Shown: one piece after another, positions 1 through 6,982 of the stretch
Layout: each line of letters opens with the position of its first letter
Position numbering within the stretch: position 1 is the first letter of the stretch
Assembly (NCBI GenBank): GCA_002310055.1
Contig: DBXS01000017.1
Location: 8,474 to 25,590, forward strand
DNA from: Clostridiales bacterium UBA1206
Lineage (GTDB): Bacteria; Bacillota; Clostridia; Oscillospirales; CAG-382
Reading direction: 5' to 3'
Length of the DNA stretch: 17,117 nt
The notes under the pieces: model-generated
What the model was told of the DNA's origin: nothing
What the model saw: the letters and a program-made list of their open reading frames with translations, nothing else
Databases searched by the model: none
Program-made: the position numbers and the translations under genes

Positions 1-1577
1 GGCTTTTCGATCTTGCCGGTGGGATTGCGCGGCACGTGCGCAAATATGATCTTGCGGGGGCGCTTGTAGCGCGGCAGACGCAGGCAGAACGTGTTTATAT
101 CCTGTTCGGTGCAGTATTCCCCGGGTTTGAGCTCGATTATCGCCGCGGCGATCTCGCCCAGCCGGCTGTCGTGGAGCCCTATGACCGCGACGTCGAGGAT
201 CTTGGGGTTGGAAGAAAGGAAATCTTCGATCTGTACCGGGTAGAGGTTTTCGCCGCCGGTAATGATGACGTCTTTCTTGCGGTCGACAAGATAGATGAAC
301 CCGTCTTCGTCGGTCTTTGCCATATCGCCGGTGAAAAGCCAGCCGTCTTTGAGCACCTCGGAGGTGGCTTTGGGGTCGTTGTAATAGCATACCATTACGC
401 CCGGACCTTTTACGCAAAGCTCGCCTACTTCGCCCGGCTTGACTTCGCAGCCGTTTTCGTCGCAGATCTTGGTCTGCCAACCGTACCCGGCTTTGCCTAT
501 GGCGCCCACTTTGTTGACGTTTTCCACGCCCAGATGCACGCAGCCGGGGCCTATGGATTCGGAAAGCCCGTAGTTGGTGTCGTACTGATGGTTCGGGAAA
601 TACGCGAGCCAGCGCTTGATAAGGCTCTGCGGAACGGGCTGCGCACCTATGTGCATAAGGCGCCAGCGCGAAAGATCGTAATCTTCGGGCTTGAGTTCGC
701 CCCGGTCGAACGCGGCGAGTATATCCTGCGCCCAGGGAACGAGCAGCCATACTATGGTGCATTTTTCATCCGCCGCGGCGGAAAGGATCTGGTCGGGCTT
801 GGTGCCTTTGAGCAGCACCGCTCGCGACCCGGTTATGAGCGAACCGAACCAGTGCATTTTTGCGCCGGTGTGGTAAAGCGGAGGTATGCACAAAAAGACG
901 TCGTCGTGAGTCTGACCGTGATGCGCCTGTTCGGTCTTACAGGAATGGACGAGCGCTTTATGCTTGTGGAGGATCGCTTTGGGAAAACCGGTCGTACCGG
1001 AAGAAAAGTATATTGCGGCGTAGTCTTCGTCGCACATATCGACAGTGGAAAACCTGTCGTTCGCGCCTTTGACCATTTCGTAATAGTCGTCGGCAAACGT
1101 GGGACAGTTCCCTTCGCCCACATAGATCATACGGACGTTGCTCTGGTAAGTTTCTTCAAACTCTTCGACGCGGCCGATGAATTCGGGGCCGAACAGCAGG
1201 ACGTCGGATTCCGAAAGCTTCAAGCAATACTGTATCTCTTCGGAAGAATAGCGGAAATTCATAGGCACCACCATGGCGCCGGTTTTGAGCACTCCGAAAT
1301 AAATGGGAAGCCATTCGAGACAGTTCATAAGCAAAATGGCCACTTTGCTCCCTCTGCCGTAGCCCAGTCTGATAAGCACGTTGGCGAATCTGTTGGCTTT
1401 TTCGTCGAATTCACGCCATGTGAGCTGCTTGCGCGACGCTTTTTCTTCGGTGGATTCAATAAGACTGTAGTCTTTCCAAACCTTTTTGCTGCGGTTTTCT
1501 TCGGGATTCAGTTCGACGAGCGCGACTTCGTTGGGATACAAAGACGCGTTGCGTTCCAGATATTCTGTAATAGGCAT
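1..1577 (-). CDS. Acyl-CoA ligase, AMP-binding (ANL) family, partial: 3' end beyond window
   Basis: This enzyme class activates a carboxylic acid with ATP to an acyl-adenylate and transfers it to CoA; the protein looks cytoplasmic. Translating the minus strand from the ATG at 1577 gives 525 uninterrupted codons that run off the left edge. Visible ANL motifs are the P-loop FSSGTTGFPK (191-200), YGLSES (336-341), GWLFTGD (412-418), the hinge DRKKD (432-436), GGENLYP (441-447) and the C-terminal PRNPTGKIEK, with the catalytic lysine near 522. Since that lysine usually lies a few dozen residues or fewer from the C terminus, little is missing. The start is set by GGAGGG (1583-1588) five bases upstream. 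It is transcribed divergently from the lipid kinase. The family (fatty-acyl, aryl or other CoA ligase) is sure; the substrate cannot be read from the motifs. Confidence 0.93.
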   Translation of the reverse strand, partial: MPITEYLERNASLYPNEVALVELNPEENRSKKVWKDYSLIESTEEKASRKQLTWREFDEKANRFANVLIRLGYGRGSKVAILLMNCLEWLPIYFGVLKTGAMVVPMNFRYSSEEIQYCLKLSESDVLLFGPEFIGRVEEFEETYQSNVRMIYVGEGNCPTFADDYYEMVKGANDRFSTVDMCDEDYAAIYFSSGTTGFPKAILHKHKALVHSCKTEQAHHGQTHDDVFLCIPPLYHTGAKMHWFGSLITGSRAVLLKGTKPDQILSAAADEKCTIVWLLVPWAQDILAAFDRGELKPEDYDLSRWRLMHIGAQPVPQSLIKRWLAYFPNHQYDTNYGLSESIGPGCVHLGVENVNKVGAIGKAGYGWQTKICDENGCEVKPGEVGELCVKGPGVMVCYYNDPKATSEVLKDGWLFTGDMAKTDEDGFIYLVDRKKDVIITGGENLYPVQIEDFLSSNPKILDVAVIGLHDSRLGEIAAAIIELKPGEYCTEQDINTFCLRLPRYKRPRKIIFAHVPRNPTGKIEK

Positions 1578-1614
1578 ATATTCCCTCCGTGTGGATGTTT
1601 ATGCATTTTCTGTA

Positions 1615-1643
1615 ATAATAACACATTACTGCCGAATTGTAAA
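1615..1643 (-). promoter_or_regulatory. Sigma-A-type promoter of the acyl-CoA ligase gene
   Basis: On the minus strand the -35 box TTTACA (1638-1643) and -10 box TATTAT (1615-1620) are separated by exactly 17 bases. Each matches the consensus at five of six positions. The ligase ATG lies about 38 bases downstream of the -10 box, behind a GGAGGG ribosome binding site, so this is the natural promoter for that gene. Confidence 0.7.
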
Positions 1644-1667
1644 GGTCTTTGCACATTTTTTTCGGCT

Positions 1668-1717
1668 GACGCAAAAAAAGATCTGTTTTTTGCGTCGAAG
1701 CTTCGTCGGGCGACGAA
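1668..1717. other. Two adjacent perfect hairpins in the divergent intergenic region
   Basis: An 11-base inverted repeat, GACGCAAAAAA (1668-1678) against TTTTTTGCGTC (1686-1696), has a 7-base spacer. It is followed at once by GAAGCTTC and then by TTCGTCG-GG-CGACGAA (1702-1717), a perfect 7-base stem with a 2-base centre. They sit between the two divergent promoters, upstream of the ligase -35 box and upstream of the kinase. They could be operator sites for a regulator of one or both genes, or a structural boundary. Neither is followed by a clear T-run, so terminator function is unlikely. Confidence 0.45.
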
Positions 1718-1734
1718 AATAATTTCACAATTCG

Positions 1735-1766
1735 TTCATCTTTATTTAATATATAAGTTTTATAAT
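1735..1766 (+). promoter_or_regulatory. Possible promoter of the lipid kinase gene
   Basis: A perfect -10 box TATAAT is at 1761-1766 in a very A/T-rich stretch, about 34 bases before the kinase start codon. The best -35 candidate, TTCATC at 1735-1740, is weak and 20 bases away. Only the -10 box is convincing. Confidence 0.4.
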
Positions 1767-1799
1767 AATCGGGTAATTTATATTACGGAGGAAGCATTC

Positions 1800-2759
1800 T
1801 TGAAACACATCTTTATTATAAACCCTGCCGCGGGATCCAGGAATTATTACGAAACCGTAAAACAGGCCATTGAAGAATGCGGTCAGGATTTTGATCACGA
1901 GTTTTACGAGACCACTTCTCCCATGGACGCCTGCGCGTTTATACGCGAATATTGTCGCAATTACACTCTTCCTGTCAGATTTTACGCCTGCGGCGGCGAC
2001 GGCACTCTGAACGAGGTAGTCAACGGCGCCGCCGGATTCGAAAACGCCGAGGTCGCGTGCGTTCCCACCGGAAGCGGCAACGACTACGTGAAGTATTACG
2101 GCCCGAAAGCCGAATTTATGAACATAGCCAACAGCATAGAAGGCACTCCCTTCCCCGCCGATCTTCTTAAGATAGGCGACAGATATTCCATCAACGTCAT
2201 CAACTTCGGTTTCGACAGCGTGGTGGCGGAGACCATTTCTAAAGTCAAGCGCAAAAAGATAATCGGCGGCAAGCATTCCTATACCACGGGCATAGTCAAA
2301 GGTCTTGTTGTGGGTATGAAAAGCAAGTGCGTCGTGACCGTGGACGGCGAGGCGCTGAATAACGACGTCATGCTGCTCTGCACCGTTGCAAACGGCACCC
2401 ACGTGGGCGGATCGTTCAAATGCGCGCCCAGGTCGCTCAACAACGACGGTCTGGCGGAAGTATCGCTGTTCAGACCGATATCCCGTATCACTTTCGCGCG
2501 TCTTGTCAAAGCATATGAAAAAGGCGAGCATTTAGACGACCCGCGCTTTGCCAAATACATAACCTACCGCCGCGGAAAACTTATCGAATGCGAATCGCCC
2601 GAAGAGAGATTCGCGGTATCGGTGGACGGCGAAATGATCTACACCAATAAATTCTCAATAGAAGTGATCCCTAACGCCATAAAGTTCGTCGTTCCGAAAA
2701 CGCTCGTCGAATCTTACCTCGCCAAGCATTCAGAGGAACCTGAAGCAGTCGCGCAATAA
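1800..2759 (+). CDS. Diacylglycerol kinase / YegS-LCB5 family lipid kinase
   Basis: Members phosphorylate diacylglycerol or related lipids with ATP at the membrane face and feed phosphatidate back into phospholipid synthesis. The 319-residue product has the full catalytic signature in order: NPAAGS (8-13), GGDGT (65-69, nucleotide-binding loop) and GSGND (91-95), followed by the usual C-terminal beta-rich half containing FKCAP and SVDGE. The length fits bacterial DgkB/YegS proteins. The start is the TTG at 1800, because GGAGG (1787-1791) lies 8 bases upstream and the protein then begins exactly at the KHIFIINP strand. The reading frame stays open far upstream, but only as the antisense of the ligase gene. 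Lipid specificity (diacylglycerol, sphingoid base or other) cannot be told from sequence. Confidence 0.93.
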   Translation: MKHIFIINPAAGSRNYYETVKQAIEECGQDFDHEFYETTSPMDACAFIREYCRNYTLPVRFYACGGDGTLNEVVNGAAGFENAEVACVPTGSGNDYVKYYGPKAEFMNIANSIEGTPFPADLLKIGDRYSINVINFGFDSVVAETISKVKRKKIIGGKHSYTTGIVKGLVVGMKSKCVVTVDGEALNNDVMLLCTVANGTHVGGSFKCAPRSLNNDGLAEVSLFRPISRITFARLVKAYEKGEHLDDPRFAKYITYRRGKLIECESPEERFAVSVDGEMIYTNKFSIEVIPNAIKFVVPKTLVESYLAKHSEEPEAVAQ

Positions 2760-2795
2760 AACGCGCTTATCCTCATATCATATATAAACGTAAAT

Positions 2796-2823
2796 GCCCG
2801 GGCTCTTACAAAGGAGCCCGGGC
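2796..2823. terminator. Strong, probably bidirectional terminator between convergent genes
   Basis: A perfect 10-base G/C-rich stem, GCCCGGGCTC (2796-2805) with GAGCCCGGGC (2814-2823), has an 8-base loop. On the plus strand it is followed by TCGTTTATTT. On the minus strand it is followed by ATTTACGTTT. It lies 36 bases after the lipid kinase stop and 17 bases after the stop of the opposing anti-sigma-like gene, so it can end both transcripts. Confidence 0.85.
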
Positions 2824-2840
2824 TCGTTTATTTGATATCT

Positions 2841-5270
2841 TTACCAGTTGCCGAAAATATCAAACGCGCCTATTTCGAAATCGGTCAAAACGCCGTTTTC
2901 GTCAATATGAGGTCTTACGTCGATATACACGTTGCATTCTCTGAAATACAAAGTAATACAGGCGTAGCGGAACTTTTCGTCAACGACGAACGAATCGCTT
3001 TTTTTGAATTTTCCGCCGCATATTTTGACCGCCGCTTCGTAAACCAGCTTATACGGCGCGGTCCACCCGTATTGTGCATCCCTGAAATACTTGACTGTGT
3101 ATTTGCTGAAGAGACCCGATTTTTTTATAACGTATGCAAGCGAACGGTAACCCTCGGCGTCGTTAGCCGCGTTGACGCATTCGATAAGCTTAAGATACGC
3201 CGATTCCGCGACTTCCGCCTTGACGTTTTTCTGCACGTAAGGTTCATATTCTCTTATATAACTTTTCAAGTACGGGACGTTATCCTCTTTGAACTTACCG
3301 TTTTTCAAGAACAGGGCGTAGTCCATATCCGCGTCTTTGGTCTTTATTTTGTTTTTCGTCACGAACGCCAGCGTCTGCTCTTCTGTCGACGAAAGTTTGA
3401 CCACGCGCGCGTCGCCGTATGTGCGGGAAAGCGGAAAGCCTCTTTTTCCGTAATCGCGGAATGCGGTGAACGTATTATTGCGGTAATCTTCTATAACGCT
3501 TACGGTTTCGGAGCGGTTGTGCGTATGCGATATATCGAAGTTCAAATAGACGTAACCGGCGCCTTTGTAAAGCACAAACCCATAATCGTAGTCCGGCGCA
3601 GTCTGCACGAGTTTTTCGTACATATCGGCTATAGAATACGATTGCTCGAACAAATCGACGAGCGACGATAACATCAGATGGTAATAGTCGACCTCCGGAT
3701 CGTCTTCAATGATCTGTATTTCCGTAGCATAGTAACTTATAAGCGCTTCGTCCATAGCGTCGTTTACGCTTATCTTGTAAAAGATATGATGAGTCCGCTG
3801 CAGATCCGTCATCTTTTCGGCAAATTCTTTACTCACGTCTACGCGGAACGAGCCGCCGTCGAGCGAGCGGCATTCGAGATACACGTCGCCGGTAGTGTAA
3901 GTGAAAAGATAGCAGCCGTCAGGAGACAAGCACTCCGCTTCGGGAGCGGGCCCCAAAACGGTCTCTTCGCCGTTGCGGGCATTCACGAGAATCAGCGAGC
4001 CGTTGCGCGTATCCCAGGCGAAGACGTCTTCTTCGGGCGTGATCTCAACGCAGTTTTCACGGTCGTACACACGGTACACACCGGCGGAGCAGGTAACGAG
4101 CAGGCCATCTTTGTACGAAAGCACTTTGCCGGCGCATTCGCACGAAGCTCCGGTGTATGCGTTCACAAGCAGAAAGATGCAGTTTTCGTTTTCGAACCCG
4201 TAAGTGGACCCTTGCGCGTTTTTCATTGCGGCAAGGAGGTTTCTGCCGTCGGGCGAGAACGCGCTTATCGCAAATGTGTCTCTGCCTTCGGAAACTTCGC
4301 GGTATTCCAGCGTTTCAAGATCTATAAGATACACGTCATCACGGTACGGGTTGACGGCGTCGTCCACGCCGTCGTAAGCGGTGAAAACGTTCACCGCCGC
4401 GTGGCAGAGGTCGGGAGAAAGCGTAAACGTCCCCAGACTTTCGGAAATCACCGGCGTCTCGCGAAGCTGAGACGTGCGGAAATCGTATATCCACCTTTGT
4501 TTTACGGTGCTGTCAGCGCGGCTGACGAGCGCAAAAGACAGGAGATCGCAAGTGGTGACGTTATCTATCGCTATGACGTCGTTCGGGCCGATAGAATCGG
4601 CGATAAGCTCTTTTACGATACATTCGTAACAGACGACTTCGCCTTTTTCGGTATCGTAGAACACCCATCCGTGATTCTTATGCTCGCTCGAAGCGAGCAG
4701 GCCGGTGACATCCAGATAGCGGCTGCCGACTATGTTCCGAGGTCCGGAAACCAGATCGAGCGCAAGGTTCTGCGCCTGCACGGCGGGGACAAACGCGGGC
4801 GACAGCGCCTGAACGGGCTCCACGGTGACGGTCTTTACGAAAAGATTGCCGGGAGCGTACCATTCGGGGATCTCGACGTATACGCCCGCGTCGGGCTTGC
4901 TCGGCTCTTCTTCCGATACGGGCTCGGATACAGGCTCGCTTATATCGACTGATTCGGAACCGGATCCTGGATCGCTTTTCCCTTCTTTATCTCTTGAATC
5001 ATTCCCTTCTATCACCTGAACGCTCGAACCGCTGCTTTCGTCCGCGACCTCATCGCCAACGCGTTTATTCCACGGGCGGAACGCGAACACCGCAACACCC
5101 GCGGCGATAACGACGGCAAGTATTGCAGAAGCCGCCGCGAGCGATCTTTTGGTACGGCGCGCGTTTACGCTGCTTTCGGCTGCGTCCGGCGCGCGGAACA
5201 CAAAAGTTTTATCAAATTCAATATTCTCTTCTGTTCGCAAGAGCTCGTCGATACGGTCTTCATTTTTCAT
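2841..5270 (-). CDS. Putative anti-sigma factor/sensor: single-pass membrane protein with large extracellular propeller-like region
   Basis: The predicted role is to hold the upstream ECF sigma factor at the membrane and release it on an outside signal. This is inferred from gene order and layout; no named anti-sigma domain is recognised. The 809-residue protein has a short charged cytoplasmic N terminus (1-43), one membrane helix (about 44-64), an acidic Ser/Glu/Pro-rich linker (about 70-130), and a large outer part. In it, SPD/SPDG motifs at 284-286, 339-342 and 449-452 suggest WD40/TolB-type beta-propeller blades. The last 60 residues (GGKFKKSDSF onward) resemble the layout of DUF3887-type domains, a weak call. 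The HxxxCxxC zinc motif of ZAS anti-sigma factors is absent from the N terminus. The ATG at 5270 overlaps the sigma gene by 11 bases, which indicates translational coupling. The outer part contains many cysteines. Confidence 0.75.
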   Translation of the reverse strand: MKNEDRIDELLRTEENIEFDKTFVFRAPDAAESSVNARRTKRSLAAASAILAVVIAAGVAVFAFRPWNKRVGDEVADESSGSSVQVIEGNDSRDKEGKSDPGSGSESVDISEPVSEPVSEEEPSKPDAGVYVEIPEWYAPGNLFVKTVTVEPVQALSPAFVPAVQAQNLALDLVSGPRNIVGSRYLDVTGLLASSEHKNHGWVFYDTEKGEVVCYECIVKELIADSIGPNDVIAIDNVTTCDLLSFALVSRADSTVKQRWIYDFRTSQLRETPVISESLGTFTLSPDLCHAAVNVFTAYDGVDDAVNPYRDDVYLIDLETLEYREVSEGRDTFAISAFSPDGRNLLAAMKNAQGSTYGFENENCIFLLVNAYTGASCECAGKVLSYKDGLLVTCSAGVYRVYDRENCVEITPEEDVFAWDTRNGSLILVNARNGEETVLGPAPEAECLSPDGCYLFTYTTGDVYLECRSLDGGSFRVDVSKEFAEKMTDLQRTHHIFYKISVNDAMDEALISYYATEIQIIEDDPEVDYYHLMLSSLVDLFEQSYSIADMYEKLVQTAPDYDYGFVLYKGAGYVYLNFDISHTHNRSETVSVIEDYRNNTFTAFRDYGKRGFPLSRTYGDARVVKLSSTEEQTLAFVTKNKIKTKDADMDYALFLKNGKFKEDNVPYLKSYIREYEPYVQKNVKAEVAESAYLKLIECVNAANDAEGYRSLAYVIKKSGLFSKYTVKYFRDAQYGWTAPYKLVYEAAVKICGGKFKKSDSFVVDEKFRYACITLYFRECNVYIDVRPHIDENGVLTDFEIGAFDIFGNW

Positions 5271-5757
5271 TCTTTATCATTTCCTCTCTCAGTAATCGTT
5301 TCGCCTTGTTCAGGCGCGATTTCACGGTGCCGACGGGGACTTTAAGCACGGAAGCGGCGTCTTGAATCGTAAGATCCTTTAAATAGCAAAGCGCAATGAC
5401 CGCCCGGTGCTTATACGAAAGCTTTCCTATCGCTTTGTACAGCGCGTCGTATTCGCTTTTGTCCGCGGTCTTTTCGGGTATGCGCGCAAAATACTCGTCG
5501 GGCAGCGCGCCGGAAAACAGTTCGGCGGCGCGCTTACGCGCGCGGTACCTGTCGCGGTATGCGTTAAGGCACACGGAAAGCGCAAACGATCGCGTCTGTG
5601 CGGGAGTTCCGGCGGAAAACTTGCTTTTCAACAGCTTTTCGCAGGTGTCCTGAAAAAGATCTTGCGCGTCGTGCTCGTTTTTGCAAAGTCCGTAACAAAA
5701 ACGCGACAGCGTTCCACCGTATTCTTCAATGATTTTTTCGAGCTCGGTACCGGTCAT
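5260..5757 (-). CDS. ECF-type RNA polymerase sigma factor (sigma-70 family)
   Basis: The product directs RNA polymerase to a dedicated promoter set. The 165 residues contain only regions sigma-2 (about 9-78, including NEHDAQDLFQDTCEKL and the DNA-melting stretch LNAYRDRYRARKR) and sigma-4 (about 108-160, with the helix-turn-helix LTIQDAASVLKVPVGTVKSRL), the minimal architecture of extracytoplasmic-function sigmas. The start is the ATG at 5757: AAGGAG (5764-5769) lies 6 bases upstream and the family alignment begins here. A longer reading to 5808 would place codons across the ribosome binding site and promoter. The TGA stop lies inside the start of the membrane-protein gene, so the two form one operon. 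Regulation is probably by that protein plus autoregulation from the ECF-like promoter upstream. Confidence 0.93.
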   Translation of the reverse strand: MTGTELEKIIEEYGGTLSRFCYGLCKNEHDAQDLFQDTCEKLLKSKFSAGTPAQTRSFALSVCLNAYRDRYRARKRAAELFSGALPDEYFARIPEKTADKSEYDALYKAIGKLSYKHRAVIALCYLKDLTIQDAASVLKVPVGTVKSRLNKAKRLLREEMIKNEK

Positions 5758-5789
5758 CTTTAACTCCTTGTGGGGTGGATCCGTACGAT

Positions 5790-5817
5790 ATAACGAAACT
5801 GAAATCAAAAAGGTTCA
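5790..5817 (-). promoter_or_regulatory. ECF-type promoter, probably autoregulatory
   Basis: On the minus strand, TGAACC (5812-5817) is followed after 16 bases by CGTTAT (5790-5795). A TGAAC-type -35 with a CGT-type -10 and 16-17 base spacing is the usual pattern for ECF sigmas of Firmicutes, and this copy lies directly ahead of the sigma start codon. That it is recognised by the sigma encoded here is inference. Confidence 0.55.
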
Positions 5818-5842
5818 TTTTTCAATAATATTTTTCTTTTTT

Positions 5843-5871
5843 ATTATACCGAATATAATACGCTTTGTCAA
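5843..5871 (-). promoter_or_regulatory. Consensus housekeeping promoter of the sigma operon
   Basis: A perfect TTGACA (5866-5871) and a perfect TATAAT (5843-5848) on the minus strand have a 17-base spacer. It lies about 85 bases before the sigma ATG and upstream of the ECF-like element, and just after the terminator of the preceding gene. It should give a basal supply of the sigma and its partner. Confidence 0.82.
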
Positions 5872-5906
5872 TCGCACCGCTTTTTCGCCTTCGTTAAATC
5901 GGGGAC

Positions 5907-5944
5907 AAAAAAAGCGTTCCCGACTGTTTTGAGTCGAGGAACGC
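5907..5944 (-). terminator. Terminator of the pyridoxal kinase gene
   Basis: Read on the minus strand, GCGTTCC-T-CGACT pairs with AGTCG-GGAACGC (one bulged base, 6-base loop, 5914-5944) and is followed by seven T (5907-5913). It lies about 40 bases after the kinase stop codon and insulates the sigma promoter. Confidence 0.88.
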
Positions 5945-5983
5945 AAGTTTTTTATGTGTGTTGCGCAAGCCGCGAAAAAAAGA

Positions 5984-6820
5984 TCAGCCGGAGATGCGCT
6001 TAACGAGGAACGGGATGCACTTTTCGAATTCCACGCCATACCAGCATTCGGAACCGGATTCGAGCGTAACTCTTATGCATTCCACGGTATAGTCCACAGC
6101 CACTTTGAGCGATTCTTCAACGCTCATTCCGCCGGAAAGCGCGCCCGTGAACGCCGAAGCGAAAATGTCGCCGGTGCCGTGGAAAGCCGCGGGCAGCCTG
6201 TCTGCGAAATAGCTGAAATATTCGCCGGCGGCGGAATCGTACGCCATAACGCCAAGCTTGCCTTTTTCGAACGAAACGCCGGTAAGCACGCTGACGCGCG
6301 CGCCGGACGAAGTGAGGTCGACCAGCATTTTGCTAATATACGCTTCGTCGTAGTTTTCGCCGGGGTACGGCACGCCGAGCATAAACGCGGCCTCGGTAAG
6401 GTTGGGCAGGATTATATCAGCTTTGCCGCAGAGCTTGAACATCGCCGCCGGGAATTCGGGCTTGAACCCTTTGTAAAGCAAGCCGTTATCCGCCATAGCG
6501 GGGTCGACGACGATCTTTGTCTCTCCGCCGCCGAATCTGCCGAAAATATCGGCGACAATATCTATTTGCCTTTCGGACCCGAGATAGCCCGTGTATACGG
6601 CGTCAAAGGTCAGGTTTTCTTTTTGCCAATGATCAGCTATGGGGATCATATCGTCCGTGAGGTCGCGGAACGTAAAGCCCGAAAACTGCGTGTGTGTGGA
6701 AAGTACGGCAGTCGGAAGCACCGCAGTCTCCACTCCCATTGCCGAAATGATCGGCAAAGCGACAGTGAGCGAGCATTTGCCCACGCAGGAAATATCTTGA
6801 ATCGTAAGAACGCGTTTCAT
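5984..6820 (-). CDS. Pyridoxal/pyridoxamine kinase (PdxK/PdxY-like, ribokinase fold)
   Basis: The enzyme phosphorylates the 5' hydroxyl of B6 vitamers with ATP in the salvage route to pyridoxal phosphate. The 278-residue product opens with the family's typical N-terminal strand and loop (TIQDISCVGKCSLTVALPII), has the substrate-pocket run LPTAVLSTHTQFSGF (35-49), and ends with the anion hole GTGD (215-218) whose Asp is the catalytic base. The length is normal. The ATG at 6820 is chosen because AAGGAAGG (6829-6836) lies 8 bases upstream; an in-frame GTG at 6829 would overlap that site. It has its own consensus promoter and terminator and is not in an operon with its neighbours. Preference among pyridoxal, pyridoxamine and hydroxymethylpyrimidine cannot be fixed by reading. 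Confidence 0.92.
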   Translation of the reverse strand: MKRVLTIQDISCVGKCSLTVALPIISAMGVETAVLPTAVLSTHTQFSGFTFRDLTDDMIPIADHWQKENLTFDAVYTGYLGSERQIDIVADIFGRFGGGETKIVVDPAMADNGLLYKGFKPEFPAAMFKLCGKADIILPNLTEAAFMLGVPYPGENYDEAYISKMLVDLTSSGARVSVLTGVSFEKGKLGVMAYDSAAGEYFSYFADRLPAAFHGTGDIFASAFTGALSGGMSVEESLKVAVDYTVECIRVTLESGSECWYGVEFEKCIPFLVKRISG

Positions 6821-6887
6821 CGCTTTCACCTTCCTTTTTAAAATTCCGGCGCGCCGAAAACGGGCGGCCGTTTTATTATTACCGTTG

Positions 6888-6915
6888 ATTATACCACAGA
6901 ATATACAAATGTCAA
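6888..6915 (-). promoter_or_regulatory. Consensus promoter of the pyridoxal kinase gene
   Basis: A perfect TTGACA (6910-6915) and a perfect TATAAT (6888-6893) on the minus strand have a 16-base spacer. It lies just downstream of the terminator of the preceding gene. The leader to the kinase ATG is about 60 bases, G/C-rich in part, and contains no recognised riboswitch. Confidence 0.8.
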
Positions 6916-6927
6916 TATCGCGTGCAT

Positions 6928-6964
6928 AAAAAAAGCATTTTCTGCAAATATATGCAAAAAATGC
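6928..6964 (-). terminator. Terminator of the multi-pass membrane protein gene
   Basis: On the minus strand GCATTTT (6958-6964) pairs with AAAATGC (6935-6941). An inner TGCA/TGCA pairing extends the stem, and seven T follow (6928-6934). It begins about 18 bases after the stop codon of the preceding gene. Confidence 0.85.
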
Positions 6965-6982
6965 CTTTAAAAGAAGCTGCGT

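Noticed and set aside
36..1799. A plus-strand frame that stays open from 36 into the lipid kinase, as if encoding a 907-residue protein
   Set aside because: The first 588 codons are antisense to the acyl-CoA ligase, whose motifs are complete on the minus strand. The kinase has its own TTG start and ribosome binding site at 1787-1802.
2832..4952. Two long plus-strand open frames (279 and 424 codons) opposite the anti-sigma-like gene
   Set aside because: They have no recognisable domains and unusual composition, and they mirror a well-supported minus-strand gene. Long antisense frames recur across this window because the genes use few TTA, CTA and TCA codons.
5954..6841. Plus-strand open frame of 295 codons
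   Set aside because: It is antisense to the pyridoxal kinase, which has clear catalytic motifs and flanking signals.
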